Shown one piece after another: positions 18,107 to 30,307 of a stretch of DNA of 64,000 nt. The notes below the pieces were generated by a model. That model made no database searches. It was not told the origin of the DNA and saw only the letters and a program-made list of their open reading frames with translations. The translations under genes and the position numbers were made by a program. How positions within the stretch are numbered: the first letter of the stretch is position 1; each line of letters starts with the position of its first letter. This DNA is from Streptomyces sp. NBC_01232 (GTDB lineage Bacteria; Actinomycetota; Actinomycetes; Streptomycetales; Streptomycetaceae), in assembly GCF_035989885.1 (NCBI RefSeq), contig NZ_CP108518.1, forward strand, positions 1,240,001-1,304,000, given 5' to 3'.

Positions 18107-18688
18107 ATGAGCTTAGAAGTACGGCCCGCCACGGCGGATCTGTGGGACGACATCCGGAAGGTGCTCCAGCCGAAGAAGAGCGCGCACACGTGCTGGTGCA
18201 TGGCCTGGCGGCTGTCCACCGGCGACTACGGGCGGCTCACCGCGGACGAGCGGGGCGAGCACCTGCAGAACCTCATGGAGAAGGCCGATCCGCCGCCCGG
18301 GGTCCTGGGATTCCTGGACGGCGAGGTGGCCGGCTGGTGCAACGTGGCGCCGCGCCGCCAGCTCGACCGGCTGACCTCGTCGAAGACGATCACACCGGTG
18401 GACGATCTGCCGGTGTGGTCGGTGACCTGCTTCGTCGTGCGCAAGGAGTTCCGCGGCAAGGGGGTCGCCTCGGGCCTGCTGGAGGGGGCCGTCGAGCACG
18501 CACGGACCCATGGCGCGCCCGCCGTCGAGGGGTATCCGGTGGACCCGGAGGGCGGCCGGGTGAACCCGACCCTCGCCTACGTGGGGACGATGGACATGTT
18601 CGAGCGGGCCGGTTTCCGCCGGGTCCACCGCACCGAGGCCAAGAGCGACAAGCGCCACCGCTGGGTCGTCCGGCGCGACCTGGTCTGA
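18107..18688 (+). CDS. GNAT family N-acetyltransferase
   Basis: A 193-residue GNAT-fold protein. The acetyl-CoA-binding segment is VRKEFRGKGVASGLLEGAVEHAR near residue 112, and the fold closes with GTMDMFERAGFRRVHRTEAKSDKRHRWVVRRDL. HTCWCMAWRL near residue 25 is typical of one GNAT subgroup with cysteines in the N-terminal strand. Codon 3 is TTA, so translation may require the bldA tRNA. It is the last gene of the plus-strand arm and is followed by a strong terminator. It might acetylate the product or an intermediate (self-protection or tailoring); the substrate is not evident. Confidence 0.75.
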   Translation: MSLEVRPATADLWDDIRKVLQPKKSAHTCWCMAWRLSTGDYGRLTADERGEHLQNLMEKADPPPGVLGFLDGEVAGWCNVAPRRQLDRLTSSKTITPVDDLPVWSVTCFVVRKEFRGKGVASGLLEGAVEHARTHGAPAVEGYPVDPEGGRVNPTLAYVGTMDMFERAGFRRVHRTEAKSDKRHRWVVRRDLV

Positions 18689-18707
18689 CGGCCTCGGCCG
18701 TACGCAG

Positions 18708-18736
18708 AAGGGGCTCCCGCGGTGCGGGGGCCCCTT
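18708..18736. terminator. Bidirectional terminator hairpin between convergent arms
   Basis: A 13-bp GC-rich stem (AAGGGGCTCCCGC paired with GCGGGGGCCCCTT, one G-T pair) closes a GGT loop. It sits between the converging GNAT and acyl-CoA dehydrogenase genes. Confidence 0.75.
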
Positions 18737-18753
18737 CCCTCGTGCGGTGCCGG

Positions 18754-19902
18754 TCAGGGCGTGTGCGCCGCGGTGTCCCACAGCTGGGCCGGGCGCCCGC
18801 AGCGCATGGCCTCCCATGCCGCGCGCCGGTAGCAGCCCGCCACCAGGCCGTCCCGGACCAGCCCCGAGGCGCCGTGCAGATGGACCGCGTCACGTGTCAC
18901 ATCGAGGGTGGTCTCCGCCGTGAGGGCGATCAGCCCGGCGGCCTCCCCCGGGGTGAGCCGGTCCTCGTCGAGGTCACGGGCGGCGTCGCCCACGGCCCAG
19001 CGCACGGCGTCGAGGCGGGCCAGCAGGCCGGCCACCCGCAGCCGGGGGCCCTGGTGTTTGACCAGGGCCTGGCCGAACTGCTGCCGGCCGCGGATCCGGG
19101 AGACGACCGCGGTCAGGGCGGCCGCCGTGATCCCGGCCAGCAGCGAGGCCTGGTGGACGGCGGCGCGCAGCCCCACCCGGGCGAGGGCGTTTTCGGCGGC
19201 GAGGCCGCGCAGCAGGACCGCTCCGGCCGGCAGCCGGGCCTCGTCGAAGACGGCGCCGGCGACGGCTCCGCCGCCGTGGTCGCGCAGCGGGCGTACCGCC
19301 ACGCCCTCCGTGGGCAGGCCCACGAGCGCCACGCACGGGCCGTCGGGGCCGCTCGCCAGGACCAGCAGGGCGCCCGGCCCGACTCCGGCGGCGAAGGGGC
19401 CCCCGGTGCCGGTGAGTACGACTCCGCCGGTGTCCCCGTCCGGTTTCCAGGTGATGCCCGGCGGTACGGTGCCGCGCGGATCGGGCAGCCGGCCCGGCAC
19501 GGCGAGCTGCACCTCCCCGGTCCGTACCCGGTCCAGGAGGCCGTCGGTCTCCTCGGGGGCGAGGGGGCCGAGGCCCGAGATCAGGTCCAGGGCGAGGAGG
19601 GTGTCGGTCAGCGGGACGGGCTGCATCGCGTTGCCCGCCTCCTCGCAGACCATGGCGACGACCGCCTGGCCCAGGTCGAGGCCGTCCTTGCCGATGGGGA
19701 GGGCGAATTCCCAGGCGCCCACCTGGGTCAGCGCCTCCCAGGCGCCGGCGGGCGTGTCCCCGTCGACCTCCAGGCCCTGGCGCACGGTGAGCCGCAGCTG
19801 CCGGAAGAGGGAGTCCTCGTCCTCCCGCTCCCGCCACCGTTCGGGCGCGTCCGCCGCGCCCCGGCCGCCCGTCCCGTTCCCGCCTACCGCCTGTGACGTC
19901 AC
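18754..19902 (-). CDS. Acyl-CoA dehydrogenase family protein (second of a pair)
   Basis: A 382-residue flavoprotein of the acyl-CoA dehydrogenase superfamily. It has the all-helical N-terminal domain, a beta-barrel middle (PGITWKPDGDTGGVVLTGTGGPFAAG), and a C-terminal helical domain with SRIRGRQQFGQALVKHQGPRLRVAGLLARLDAVRW and HLHGASGLVRDGLVAGCYRRA. The usual catalytic Glu is not obvious, as in partner subunits of heteromeric dehydrogenases. The GTG start at 19902 overlaps the stop of the first dehydrogenase by 4 bp, so the two are probably made together as a complex. In an NRPS operon the substrate may be an acyl or aminoacyl group on a carrier protein or CoA. The reaction in this pathway is unknown. 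Confidence 0.82.
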   Translation of the reverse strand: MTSQAVGGNGTGGRGAADAPERWREREDEDSLFRQLRLTVRQGLEVDGDTPAGAWEALTQVGAWEFALPIGKDGLDLGQAVVAMVCEEAGNAMQPVPLTDTLLALDLISGLGPLAPEETDGLLDRVRTGEVQLAVPGRLPDPRGTVPPGITWKPDGDTGGVVLTGTGGPFAAGVGPGALLVLASGPDGPCVALVGLPTEGVAVRPLRDHGGGAVAGAVFDEARLPAGAVLLRGLAAENALARVGLRAAVHQASLLAGITAAALTAVVSRIRGRQQFGQALVKHQGPRLRVAGLLARLDAVRWAVGDAARDLDEDRLTPGEAAGLIALTAETTLDVTRDAVHLHGASGLVRDGLVAGCYRRAAWEAMRCGRPAQLWDTAAHTP

Positions 19903-21089
19903 GGCCGTACCTCCGCCCCTGAGTCGAGACGCAGCCGGGCCAGCGTCTCCAGCATCATTTCCGCGGTGCCGCCCGAAATCCGCATTCCCGGGGCTTCGCG
20001 CAACGCAGAATCGAGTGGGTGTGCCACCCCGTCGACCTCGGGGTCGTCGAGGGTCATGCTGCGGTCGCCGTCGAGTTCCGCGGCCCACCAGGCCACCTCC
20101 GCGGCGAGCTCGGTGGTGTACCACTTGGCGGCGGCCGCCTCGTCCTCGTTGAGCTCGCCCCGGTCGAGGCGGGTGAGGACGCGGCGGACCAGCGTGCCCG
20201 CCGCGAGCAGCCGGGCGTTGAGCTTGGCCAGGCCGATCTGGTCGTGCTGGCCCGCCTCCAGCCGGTCGGTGTGGACCTCCAGCCGTTCCACGGCGGCCCG
20301 GTACCAGCGCAGCGCCTTGACGTAGTAGTCGAGGCCGGTGCGCTCGAAGGCGAGCGTCTTGACGACGATCGCCCAGCCCTGGCCGGTCTCGCCGACCACG
20401 TCGTCGGCGGTCACGGCCACGCCGTCGAGGGTGACCTCGTGGAAGGCGTCGTCGCCCATGCCGGGGATCTGCCGGATGGTGACGCCCTCCTGGGCCAGGG
20501 GGACCAGGAAGAGGCTGAAGGCGTCGTCCTCGCCCCGGGCCAGGCACAGGCCGTAGTCGGCGAGCCGGGCGAAGAGCGAATGGACCTTGGTTCCGTACAG
20601 CTTGTAGCCGCCCTTGCCGTCGGACACGGCGCGGGTGGAGAGGATGTTGAGGTCGGAGCCGGCCTGGGGTTCGCTGAACAGCACGCAGCCGAAGGCGGTG
20701 CCGGCCGCGAAGCCCGGCAGGTGCCGGGCCTTCATCGCGGGACTCGCGACATTGAGCAGGGTGGATCCGACGATCTGCACGGTGAGGGTGTGCAGCAGAT
20801 CGGGCACGTCGTGCATGGCCAGTTCCTCGACCAGTACGGCGGCCGCGACCTGGCTGATGCCGCGGCCGCCGTACTCCTCGGGCCACTGGGGGGCGAGGAG
20901 GCCCCGTTCGCCCAGGGCCCGGTGGATGGGCCGCGGGTCGCGGGTGCGCCGGGCCTCGGCCACGGGGGCGGAGACCAGGATGTCGTGGATGTCCTCGCGC
21001 AGGGCCCGCATGGGGGTGCGGGGCACGTCGGCTCCGCTCCGCAGCAGCCCGCAGTCCGCGGGCGCACGGTAGAACTCGGTGGTGAGCAC
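19899..21089 (-). CDS. Acyl-CoA dehydrogenase family protein (first of a pair)
   Basis: A 396-residue acyl-CoA dehydrogenase homologue. Visible features are LLAPQWPEEYGGRG (N-terminal helical domain), VLFSEPQAGSDL (flavin and substrate contact) near residue 140, GQGWAIVVKTLAFERTG, and the C-terminal ISGGTAEMMLETLARLRL, the IxGGTxEI-like motif of FadE proteins. The GTG at 21089 has GGGAG 6 nt upstream. It lies 11 bp after the free-standing C-domain gene in the same operon and overlaps the second dehydrogenase. The pair probably desaturates an intermediate or a building block. Confidence 0.85.
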   Translation of the reverse strand: MLTTEFYRAPADCGLLRSGADVPRTPMRALREDIHDILVSAPVAEARRTRDPRPIHRALGERGLLAPQWPEEYGGRGISQVAAAVLVEELAMHDVPDLLHTLTVQIVGSTLLNVASPAMKARHLPGFAAGTAFGCVLFSEPQAGSDLNILSTRAVSDGKGGYKLYGTKVHSLFARLADYGLCLARGEDDAFSLFLVPLAQEGVTIRQIPGMGDDAFHEVTLDGVAVTADDVVGETGQGWAIVVKTLAFERTGLDYYVKALRWYRAAVERLEVHTDRLEAGQHDQIGLAKLNARLLAAGTLVRRVLTRLDRGELNEDEAAAAKWYTTELAAEVAWWAAELDGDRSMTLDDPEVDGVAHPLDSALREAPGMRISGGTAEMMLETLARLRLDSGAEVRP

Positions 21090-21099
21090 GGGCAACTCC

Positions 21100-22496
21100 C
21101 TAGATGGTGAGCGGGGATGCGGGCGCGGCGGTGGCCCGGTCCAGCACGTCCTCGATTCCGGTGAGCAGGCCCCGCACGTCCTCGGGCGTGGCCGCGTGGC
21201 GGTTGTACTCGGCGGTGCCGCCGATCTCGCCGTCCCGTTCCACGAGGCCGACACAGGCGAGGGCGGCGGCCGGGTCGGGGCTGTAGAGCTCCAGGTGCCG
21301 GGCGGGCGGTCCCGGCAGCTGGCCGACCTCGATGCCCGGGAGGTCCAGGGGGACCGCCGGGTAGTTGTGGAGGGCGAACAGGACGTCGTACGGCGGGGGC
21401 GTGCCCTCGCCGAACAGGACGTCCACGGGCAGGCGCTGGTGGGCCAGCGCGTCGGCCACCGCGGTCCGGGTGCGGTGCAGCAGTTCCCGGAAGGTGGGGC
21501 CGCCCGCCAGGTCGAGCCGGATCGGTACCACGGTGGTGAACTGCCCGACGGCGCCCTCGAGGGCGCCCGCGAAGCGGCCGGCCGCGGGGGTGCCGATCAC
21601 CAGGGAGGTACGGGCCTGCCTGCGGGCCAGTACCACGGCCAGCGCGGCGAGCAGCGTCATGAACGGGGTGGCCCCCTCGGCCGCGCCCAGTTCCAGCCCG
21701 CCGGCGACCGGCCCGCGGGCCAGCCGTACGGGCACGTGACCGCGTTCGAATCCGCCGGGTGCCCGGGGTGCGGGCGGATCGGCGGCGAACACCGCGCGTC
21801 GGCGGGCCAGTTCGGCCGAGCCGTCGGGTCCGGCGAGCCAACGGTGCTGCCAGTCGGCGTAGTCGGGGAACTGCAGTGCGGGCGGGACGAGGGCCGCCGG
21901 GCCCTCGCGGTAGCCCGTGGCCAGGTCCGTGAGGAGGACCCCGGAGGACCAGCCGTCGAAGACCGCGAGGTGGGAGGCGAGGATCAGGACGTGCTCGTCG
22001 GGGGCGAGCCGCAGCAGCCGGAAGGCGCTGGTGCGGCCGCTCTCCAGGTCGAGGACGGTGGAGGCGCTCTCGGTGCTCTGCAGGGCCACGCGTTCGGCGG
22101 CGGCCTGCGGGGTGAAGCCCGAGAGGTCGGCCCGGGTGAGCCGCAGAACCGGTTCCTCGTCCACGTGCAGCCTCGGCTGCCCGCTGGTGGAGACGGTGAG
22201 CCGGGTGCGCAGCGCCTCGTGGCGGCGCAGCACCCCGGTGAGGGCCTCCGCGAGCCGCTCTGGGTCGAGCGGCCCGGTCAGCCGCAGGGCGTGCGAGCCG
22301 GTGGCGACAGCCGGGTGGGTGCGTTCGCGGCGCCACAGCCGGGCCTGGAGCGCGGTCGGGGGGACCGGCCCCGCGCCGGAGCGCGGGGCCGGGTGGGCGG
22401 GTACGGGCTGCCGGGCGGCCAGCATCAGCCGGGCGAGCTCGCGCTTCGCCTCGGGGAGCGCGGCGAGCGCTCCTTCGAGCCCGGCCCCGTCGGCCA

Positions 22497-22497
<1 letters not shown>
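21100..22497 (-). CDS. Free-standing NRPS condensation-like domain lacking the catalytic His
   Basis: A 465-residue stand-alone condensation-superfamily protein. N-terminal PPTALQARLWRRER is the C1 region, RHEALRTRL is C2, and IGTPAAGR and VGQFTTVVPIRLDL are the C4/C5 region. The active-site motif, normally HHxxxDGWS, reads HLAVFDGWS: Leu177 occupies the position of the catalytic second His (His177 in both C-A-T neighbours). It overlaps the upstream C-A-T gene by 1 bp and precedes the dehydrogenases. It may be an inactive scaffold, a non-canonical acyl-transfer domain, or a decayed domain kept for docking. A sequencing error is unlikely because the reading frame is intact. Confidence 0.82.
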
Positions 22498-25845
<3,348 letters not shown>

Positions 25846-25853
<8 letters not shown>

Positions 25854-28800
25854 GGGTTCCTCCGTTGCGGTGCAGGTCGGCGAGGAGCGCGGCGAGAGCG
25901 TCGGGCAGGTGCTTGGCGAAGTAGTGGCGGCCCCCGGGGATCACGGCGAGCCGCACGTCGGCCGCGTAGCGGCCCCAGGCGCGGTAGCCGTCCTCGTATC
26001 CCTCGGTCGCGTCGTCGGCGTCGCCGATGATGCAGGTGAGGGGGGTGGCCAGGGGCCGGTCGTAGCCGCCCGGGGTGCGGGCGAAGAAGCGGGCGGCCTC
26101 GGTCATGTCGTGGCGGACCATCCGCAGGACGGAGGTGAGGTCGCTGTCGTCGAGGACGCCGTCGAAGCCGTCCATGGTGGTCAGGTAGGCGACGAGGTCG
26201 TCGTCGCCGGAGACGCGTTCCATCTCCAGGGCGTACTCGGGGTCCTCCTCGGGGAGGGCCGCGGCGAGGTCCAGGGCGATGGGCCGCTGCCCCATCCGTT
26301 CCAGCACGTGGGTGGTCTCCAGCGCGGTGACGACTCCGGCGCAGTGGCCGTAGACCGCGTACGGGCCCTGCACGGTGCGGGCGATCTCCTGCGCGGCGAG
26401 TTCGGCGAACTCGGGGACCGGCAGCATCGGGCCGGGGCGCAGCGGGTCGTGTCCGGGCGGCGAGACGGCCAGGAGCTCGATGTGCGGCGGGAGCTGTGCG
26501 GCGAGGGGCTGGTAGGCGATGGCGTCGCCGCCTCCGTGCGGGAAGCAGACGAGGGTCAACGAGGTGGTGCCGGGCGGGCGTTGGGGCGTGAGCCGGTGCA
26601 GCAGTCCGGGGCCCGGCGCTCCCGCGCCCGTTCCGGCGAGTTCGGCGGTGCGGGCGGCGAGGGCGGCCGGGGTCGGGTTGCTGAAGAGGTCGACGACGCG
26701 CAGGGCGGCGGCTCCGCCGTCCGGCAGGGCGGTGGCGACGGCGCGGACCGCGCGTACGGCGGCGAAGGAGTCCCCGCCGAGGGCGAAGAAGTCGTCGTCG
26801 GGCGCCACCTGCACCCCGAGCACCTCGGCCCAGACGGCGGCGATCCGCAGGGCGACCGGGTCCGCTCCCACGTGCGCCGCGGCGGCGGTGGGGCCCGGCG
26901 CGGTTGCGGTGGGGCGCGGGTCGGGCAGCGCGCCCCGGTCCACCTTGCCGTTGGGGCTGAGCGGCAGCCGCTCCAGCGGCACCAGGTCGGCGGGGACGCA
27001 GTGCGGCGGCAGGACGGCGGCGAGCGCGGTGCGCAGGACGGCCGTGTCCACGTCGGCGCCCTCCTCGGGCACCACGTAGCCGACGAGCCGGTCGGAGCCG
27101 GCGGTGCGGCGGGCGGCGACGACGGCCTCGCGGACCCCGGGGCACGCGCGCAGCGCGCTCTCCACCTCGCCGGGCTCGATGCGGAGCCCGTTCAGCTTGA
27201 TCCGGAAGTCGGTGCGGCCGAGGAGTTCGATCGTGCCGTCGGCTCCGTAGCGGGCCAGGTCGCCGGTGCGGTACAGCCGTTCGGTGCGTCCGGGCTCCAG
27301 TTCGACCCGGACGAACTTCTCCTCGGTCAGCTCGGGCCGGCCCAGGTAGCCGCGGGCCAGTCCGACCCCGCCGAGGTGGAGTTCGCCGGGCACGCCGACG
27401 GGGACGAGGCGGTCCTGCGGGTCGAGGACGTAGGCGAGCTGGTTGGCCATGGGCCGCCCGTACGGGAGCTTCGTCCACTCGGGATCGACCCGGCCGACGG
27501 GGTACTCCACCGAGTGGATGGAGGCCTCGGTCGCCCCGCCGAGCGCCACGAAGGACAGGCCGGGCGCGAAGGCGCGGATCCGGTCGGGCTGGGTGACGGG
27601 GATCCAGTCGCCGCCGAGGAAGGCGGTGCGCAGCTTCGGCAGCCGGGGTCCGCCGGCGTGTTCGAGCTGGTCGGTGAGGAGACCGAGGAGGGCGGGGGCG
27701 GAGTTCCAGACGGTGACGCCGTGCCGCTCGACGAGGTCGGCCCAGTGCGCCGGGTCCTTGGCGGCGGCCGGGTCGGGCAGGACGAGCGTGCCGCCCGCGG
27801 CCAGGATGCCGAGGGTCTCGTAGACGCTCATGTCGAAGCTGGGCGAGGACAGGGCGAGGACACTGTCGCCGGGCCCGATGCCGTACGAACGGTTGAGGTC
27901 GAGGAGGTTGTTGACCACGCCGCGGTGTTCCAGGGCGATGCCCTTGGGGGTGCCGGTGGAGCCCGAGGTGAAGATGATGTAGGCCAGGTCCCGGGAGGTG
28001 ACGGGGACGGCCGGCCGGGTCGGGGGCAGCTCGGCGAGCGCGGCCCGGTCGGTGTCGAGCAGCACCTGCGCGGTGCCGGCGGGGACGGGCAGCCGGCCGA
28101 TCAGCTCGGCGTCGGAGACGACGATGGGCGGTGCGGAGTCCCGCAGCAGGAGCGCCAGGCGCTCGGCCGGGTAGTCCGGGTCGAGGGGTACGTAGGCTCC
28201 ACCGGCCTTGAGGACGGCGAGGATCGCGGTGACCAGGCCGGGGCCCCGGCGCAGGCACAGGGCGACGGTCCGGTCGGGTCCTGCGCCGGCTTCGACGAGA
28301 CGGTGCGCGAGCCGGTTGGCGCGCTCCTCCAGTTCCCGGTAGGTGACGTTCCAGCCGCCGAGTCCGCCGAGGACCACCGCGGGCGCGTCGGGCCGCCGGT
28401 CGGCGTGCTGCTCGAACAGCTCGTGCAGGCAGGCATCCTGGGGGAAGGGGGCGCGGGTGGCGTTCCAGTCGTCCAGGGCGGCGCGGCGCTCGCCGTCGGT
28501 GAGCAGGGGCAGGACGGACAGCGGGGCGTCCGGGCGGGCGAGCGCCCCTTCGAGGGTGGTGAGGAAGTGGCCGAGGAGGCGGTCCACGGTCGCGGCGTCG
28601 AACAGGGCCGTGGGGTACTCGACGAGGGCCCGGACCGCCGTGCCGGTGTCGTGGACGCTGATCATAAGGTCGTACTTGGTGGCGTGCGAGGAGAAGTCGA
28701 TGGGCTCGGTGGCGACGCCCGCCAGGCCCGGGGCGGTGTCCGGGGTCTCGTCGAGGAGGAACATCACGGAGGTGAGCGGCGGCCGGCTCGGGTCCCGGGG

Positions 28801-29934
28801 CAGTCCGAGGGCGTCGACGATCAGGTCGAAGGGCAGTTCCTGGTGCGCGTACGCCTGGAGGGTGGTGTGGCGGGTGGCTCGGACCAGCTCGGAGAAGCCG
28901 GGGTCGCCGCCGGTTCTGATGCGCAGCGGCAGGGTGTTGACGAAGAAGCCGATGAGCTCGCCGAAGGCCGGGTGGTCGCGGCCGGAGACGGAGGTGCCGA
29001 CGATGATGTCCTCCTGGCCGGTCCAGCGGCGCAGGGTGGCGGCGAAGCCGGCCAGCATCGTCATGTAGAGGGTGGCGCCCTCCGACTTGCCGAACTCCCG
29101 CAGCCGGGCGATGAGCCGGGGCGGGAGGTCGATGTAGCGGGAGGCGCCGGCATGGCCGAAGACGGGAGGTCTGGGCCGGTCGGTGGGCAGGTCCACGGGG
29201 GTGGCGCCGCCCAGCTCCTCGCGCCAGAAGGAGGTGAGGCCCTCCAGCCGGTCCCCGCTGACGCGGCGGCGCTGCCAGGTGGCGAAGTCGGCGTACTGGA
29301 GGGCGAGCGGGGCCGGGGCCTCGGCGGGCGCCCCGGTGCGGGCGGCGTAGGCGCGCTCCAGTTCGGTGTAGAGCACGCGCATGGACCAGCCGTCGGTGAC
29401 GATGTGGTGCAGGTTCAGGACCAGGACGTGGTCCTCGGCGCCGATCCGGCCGAGCCGGGCCCGCAGCGGGACGGCGCCGGCCAGGTCGAAGGGGGCTCCC
29501 GCGTCGGCGTCGTAGAACGGCCGGACCGCGTCCTCACCGGGGAGCTCTGTCAATGGCAGGGGCAGCCGGTAGCCGTCCACCACGCGGGGCACGGCCTCGG
29601 TGGCGCCCTCCTGGTAGGTGTAGACGGTCCGCAGCACCTCGTGGCGGTCCACGATGTCCTGGAGCGCCCCGTGCAGGGCGCCGACGTCGAGCGGGCCGCG
29701 GATGCGGGTGGCCACCGGCACGTTGTAGGCGGGGCTGCCGGGCTGCAGCTGGTCGATGAACCAGAGGCGGCGCTGTGCGAAGGAGAGCACCGGCGGGTCG
29801 GCGGGGTCACGGGGCGCGGGATCGGGGTCCTCCCGTACTGCGGCGCGCCCGCCGGCTCGGCCGGTCAGGGCCTGGAACAGTGCCCGGCGGGACTTCGGCA
29901 GTGCGGCTATGCGTTCGGCGAGGGACTCGCTCAC
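25846..29934 (-). CDS. NRPS termination module, C-A-T-TE with a cysteine-nucleophile TE
   Basis: A 1362-residue module. The C domain has HHIVTDGWS with catalytic His177. The A domain (about 470-985) has IIFTSGSTGTPKGI; its by-eye pocket is approximately D-M-Y-N-F-G-L-I-H-K, specificity uncertain. The carrier Ser is Ser1056 in LGGDSFAA. The thioesterase (about 1090-1362) carries GHCAG at 1196-1200, so Cys1198 (codon TGC) replaces the usual catalytic Ser; an Asp in IIGDADD and a His in GGRHYF complete a plausible triad. Start: GTG at 29934 with GGAGG 6 nt upstream. The open frame continues into the repeat region upstream but has no domain sequence there. This protein probably releases the finished peptide. 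Confidence 0.9.
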
Positions 29935-30116
29935 CTTGAGCCTCCGTGCGTCTTCGGGAGTCGGGAGAGGGATACGGCGAGGTGGCGCCGCGCGGTGCGC
30001 GGCGCTGGGGCTGGGGCTGCGGGTGGGTGGGGGGTGCGCGTGTCCGCGTCCGGGTGCGGGAGCGGGAGCGGACGTACGGGATGGGGCGCGGGGTGGGGCC
30101 CGGTGCACGGCGCGGT

Positions 30117-30252
30117 GCGCAGTGGGGCGCGGTGCGCAGTGGGGCGCGGTGCGCAGTGGGGCGCGGTGCGCAGTGGGGCGCGGTGCGCAGTGGGGCGCGG
30201 TGCGCAGTGGGGCGCGGTGCGGAGTGGGGCGCGGTGCGGAGTGGGGCGCGGT
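30117..30252. repeat. 17-bp tandem repeat, eight copies, upstream of the NRPS operon
   Basis: Eight perfect-length head-to-tail copies: six of GCGCAGTGGGGCGCGGT (30117-30218), then two of the variant GCGGAGTGGGGCGCGGT (30219-30252), with a partial ninth copy after. They fill much of the 373-bp gap (29935-30307) between the MFS stop and the C-A-T-TE start. The remainder of the gap is GC-rich without a gene. The period is not a multiple of three, and the copies are almost identical, so the array is recent. It could affect transcription or leader RNA folding for the NRPS operon. Confidence 0.85.
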
Positions 30253-30307
30253 GCGGAGTGGGCGCCGTTCGGCCGGCGCCCACTCCCGCTCCCCCGTCGT
30301 GCGTCGA

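Noticed and set aside
30103..30260. The 17-bp repeats as a CRISPR array
   Set aside because: Copies are head to tail with no spacers, and no cas genes are present.
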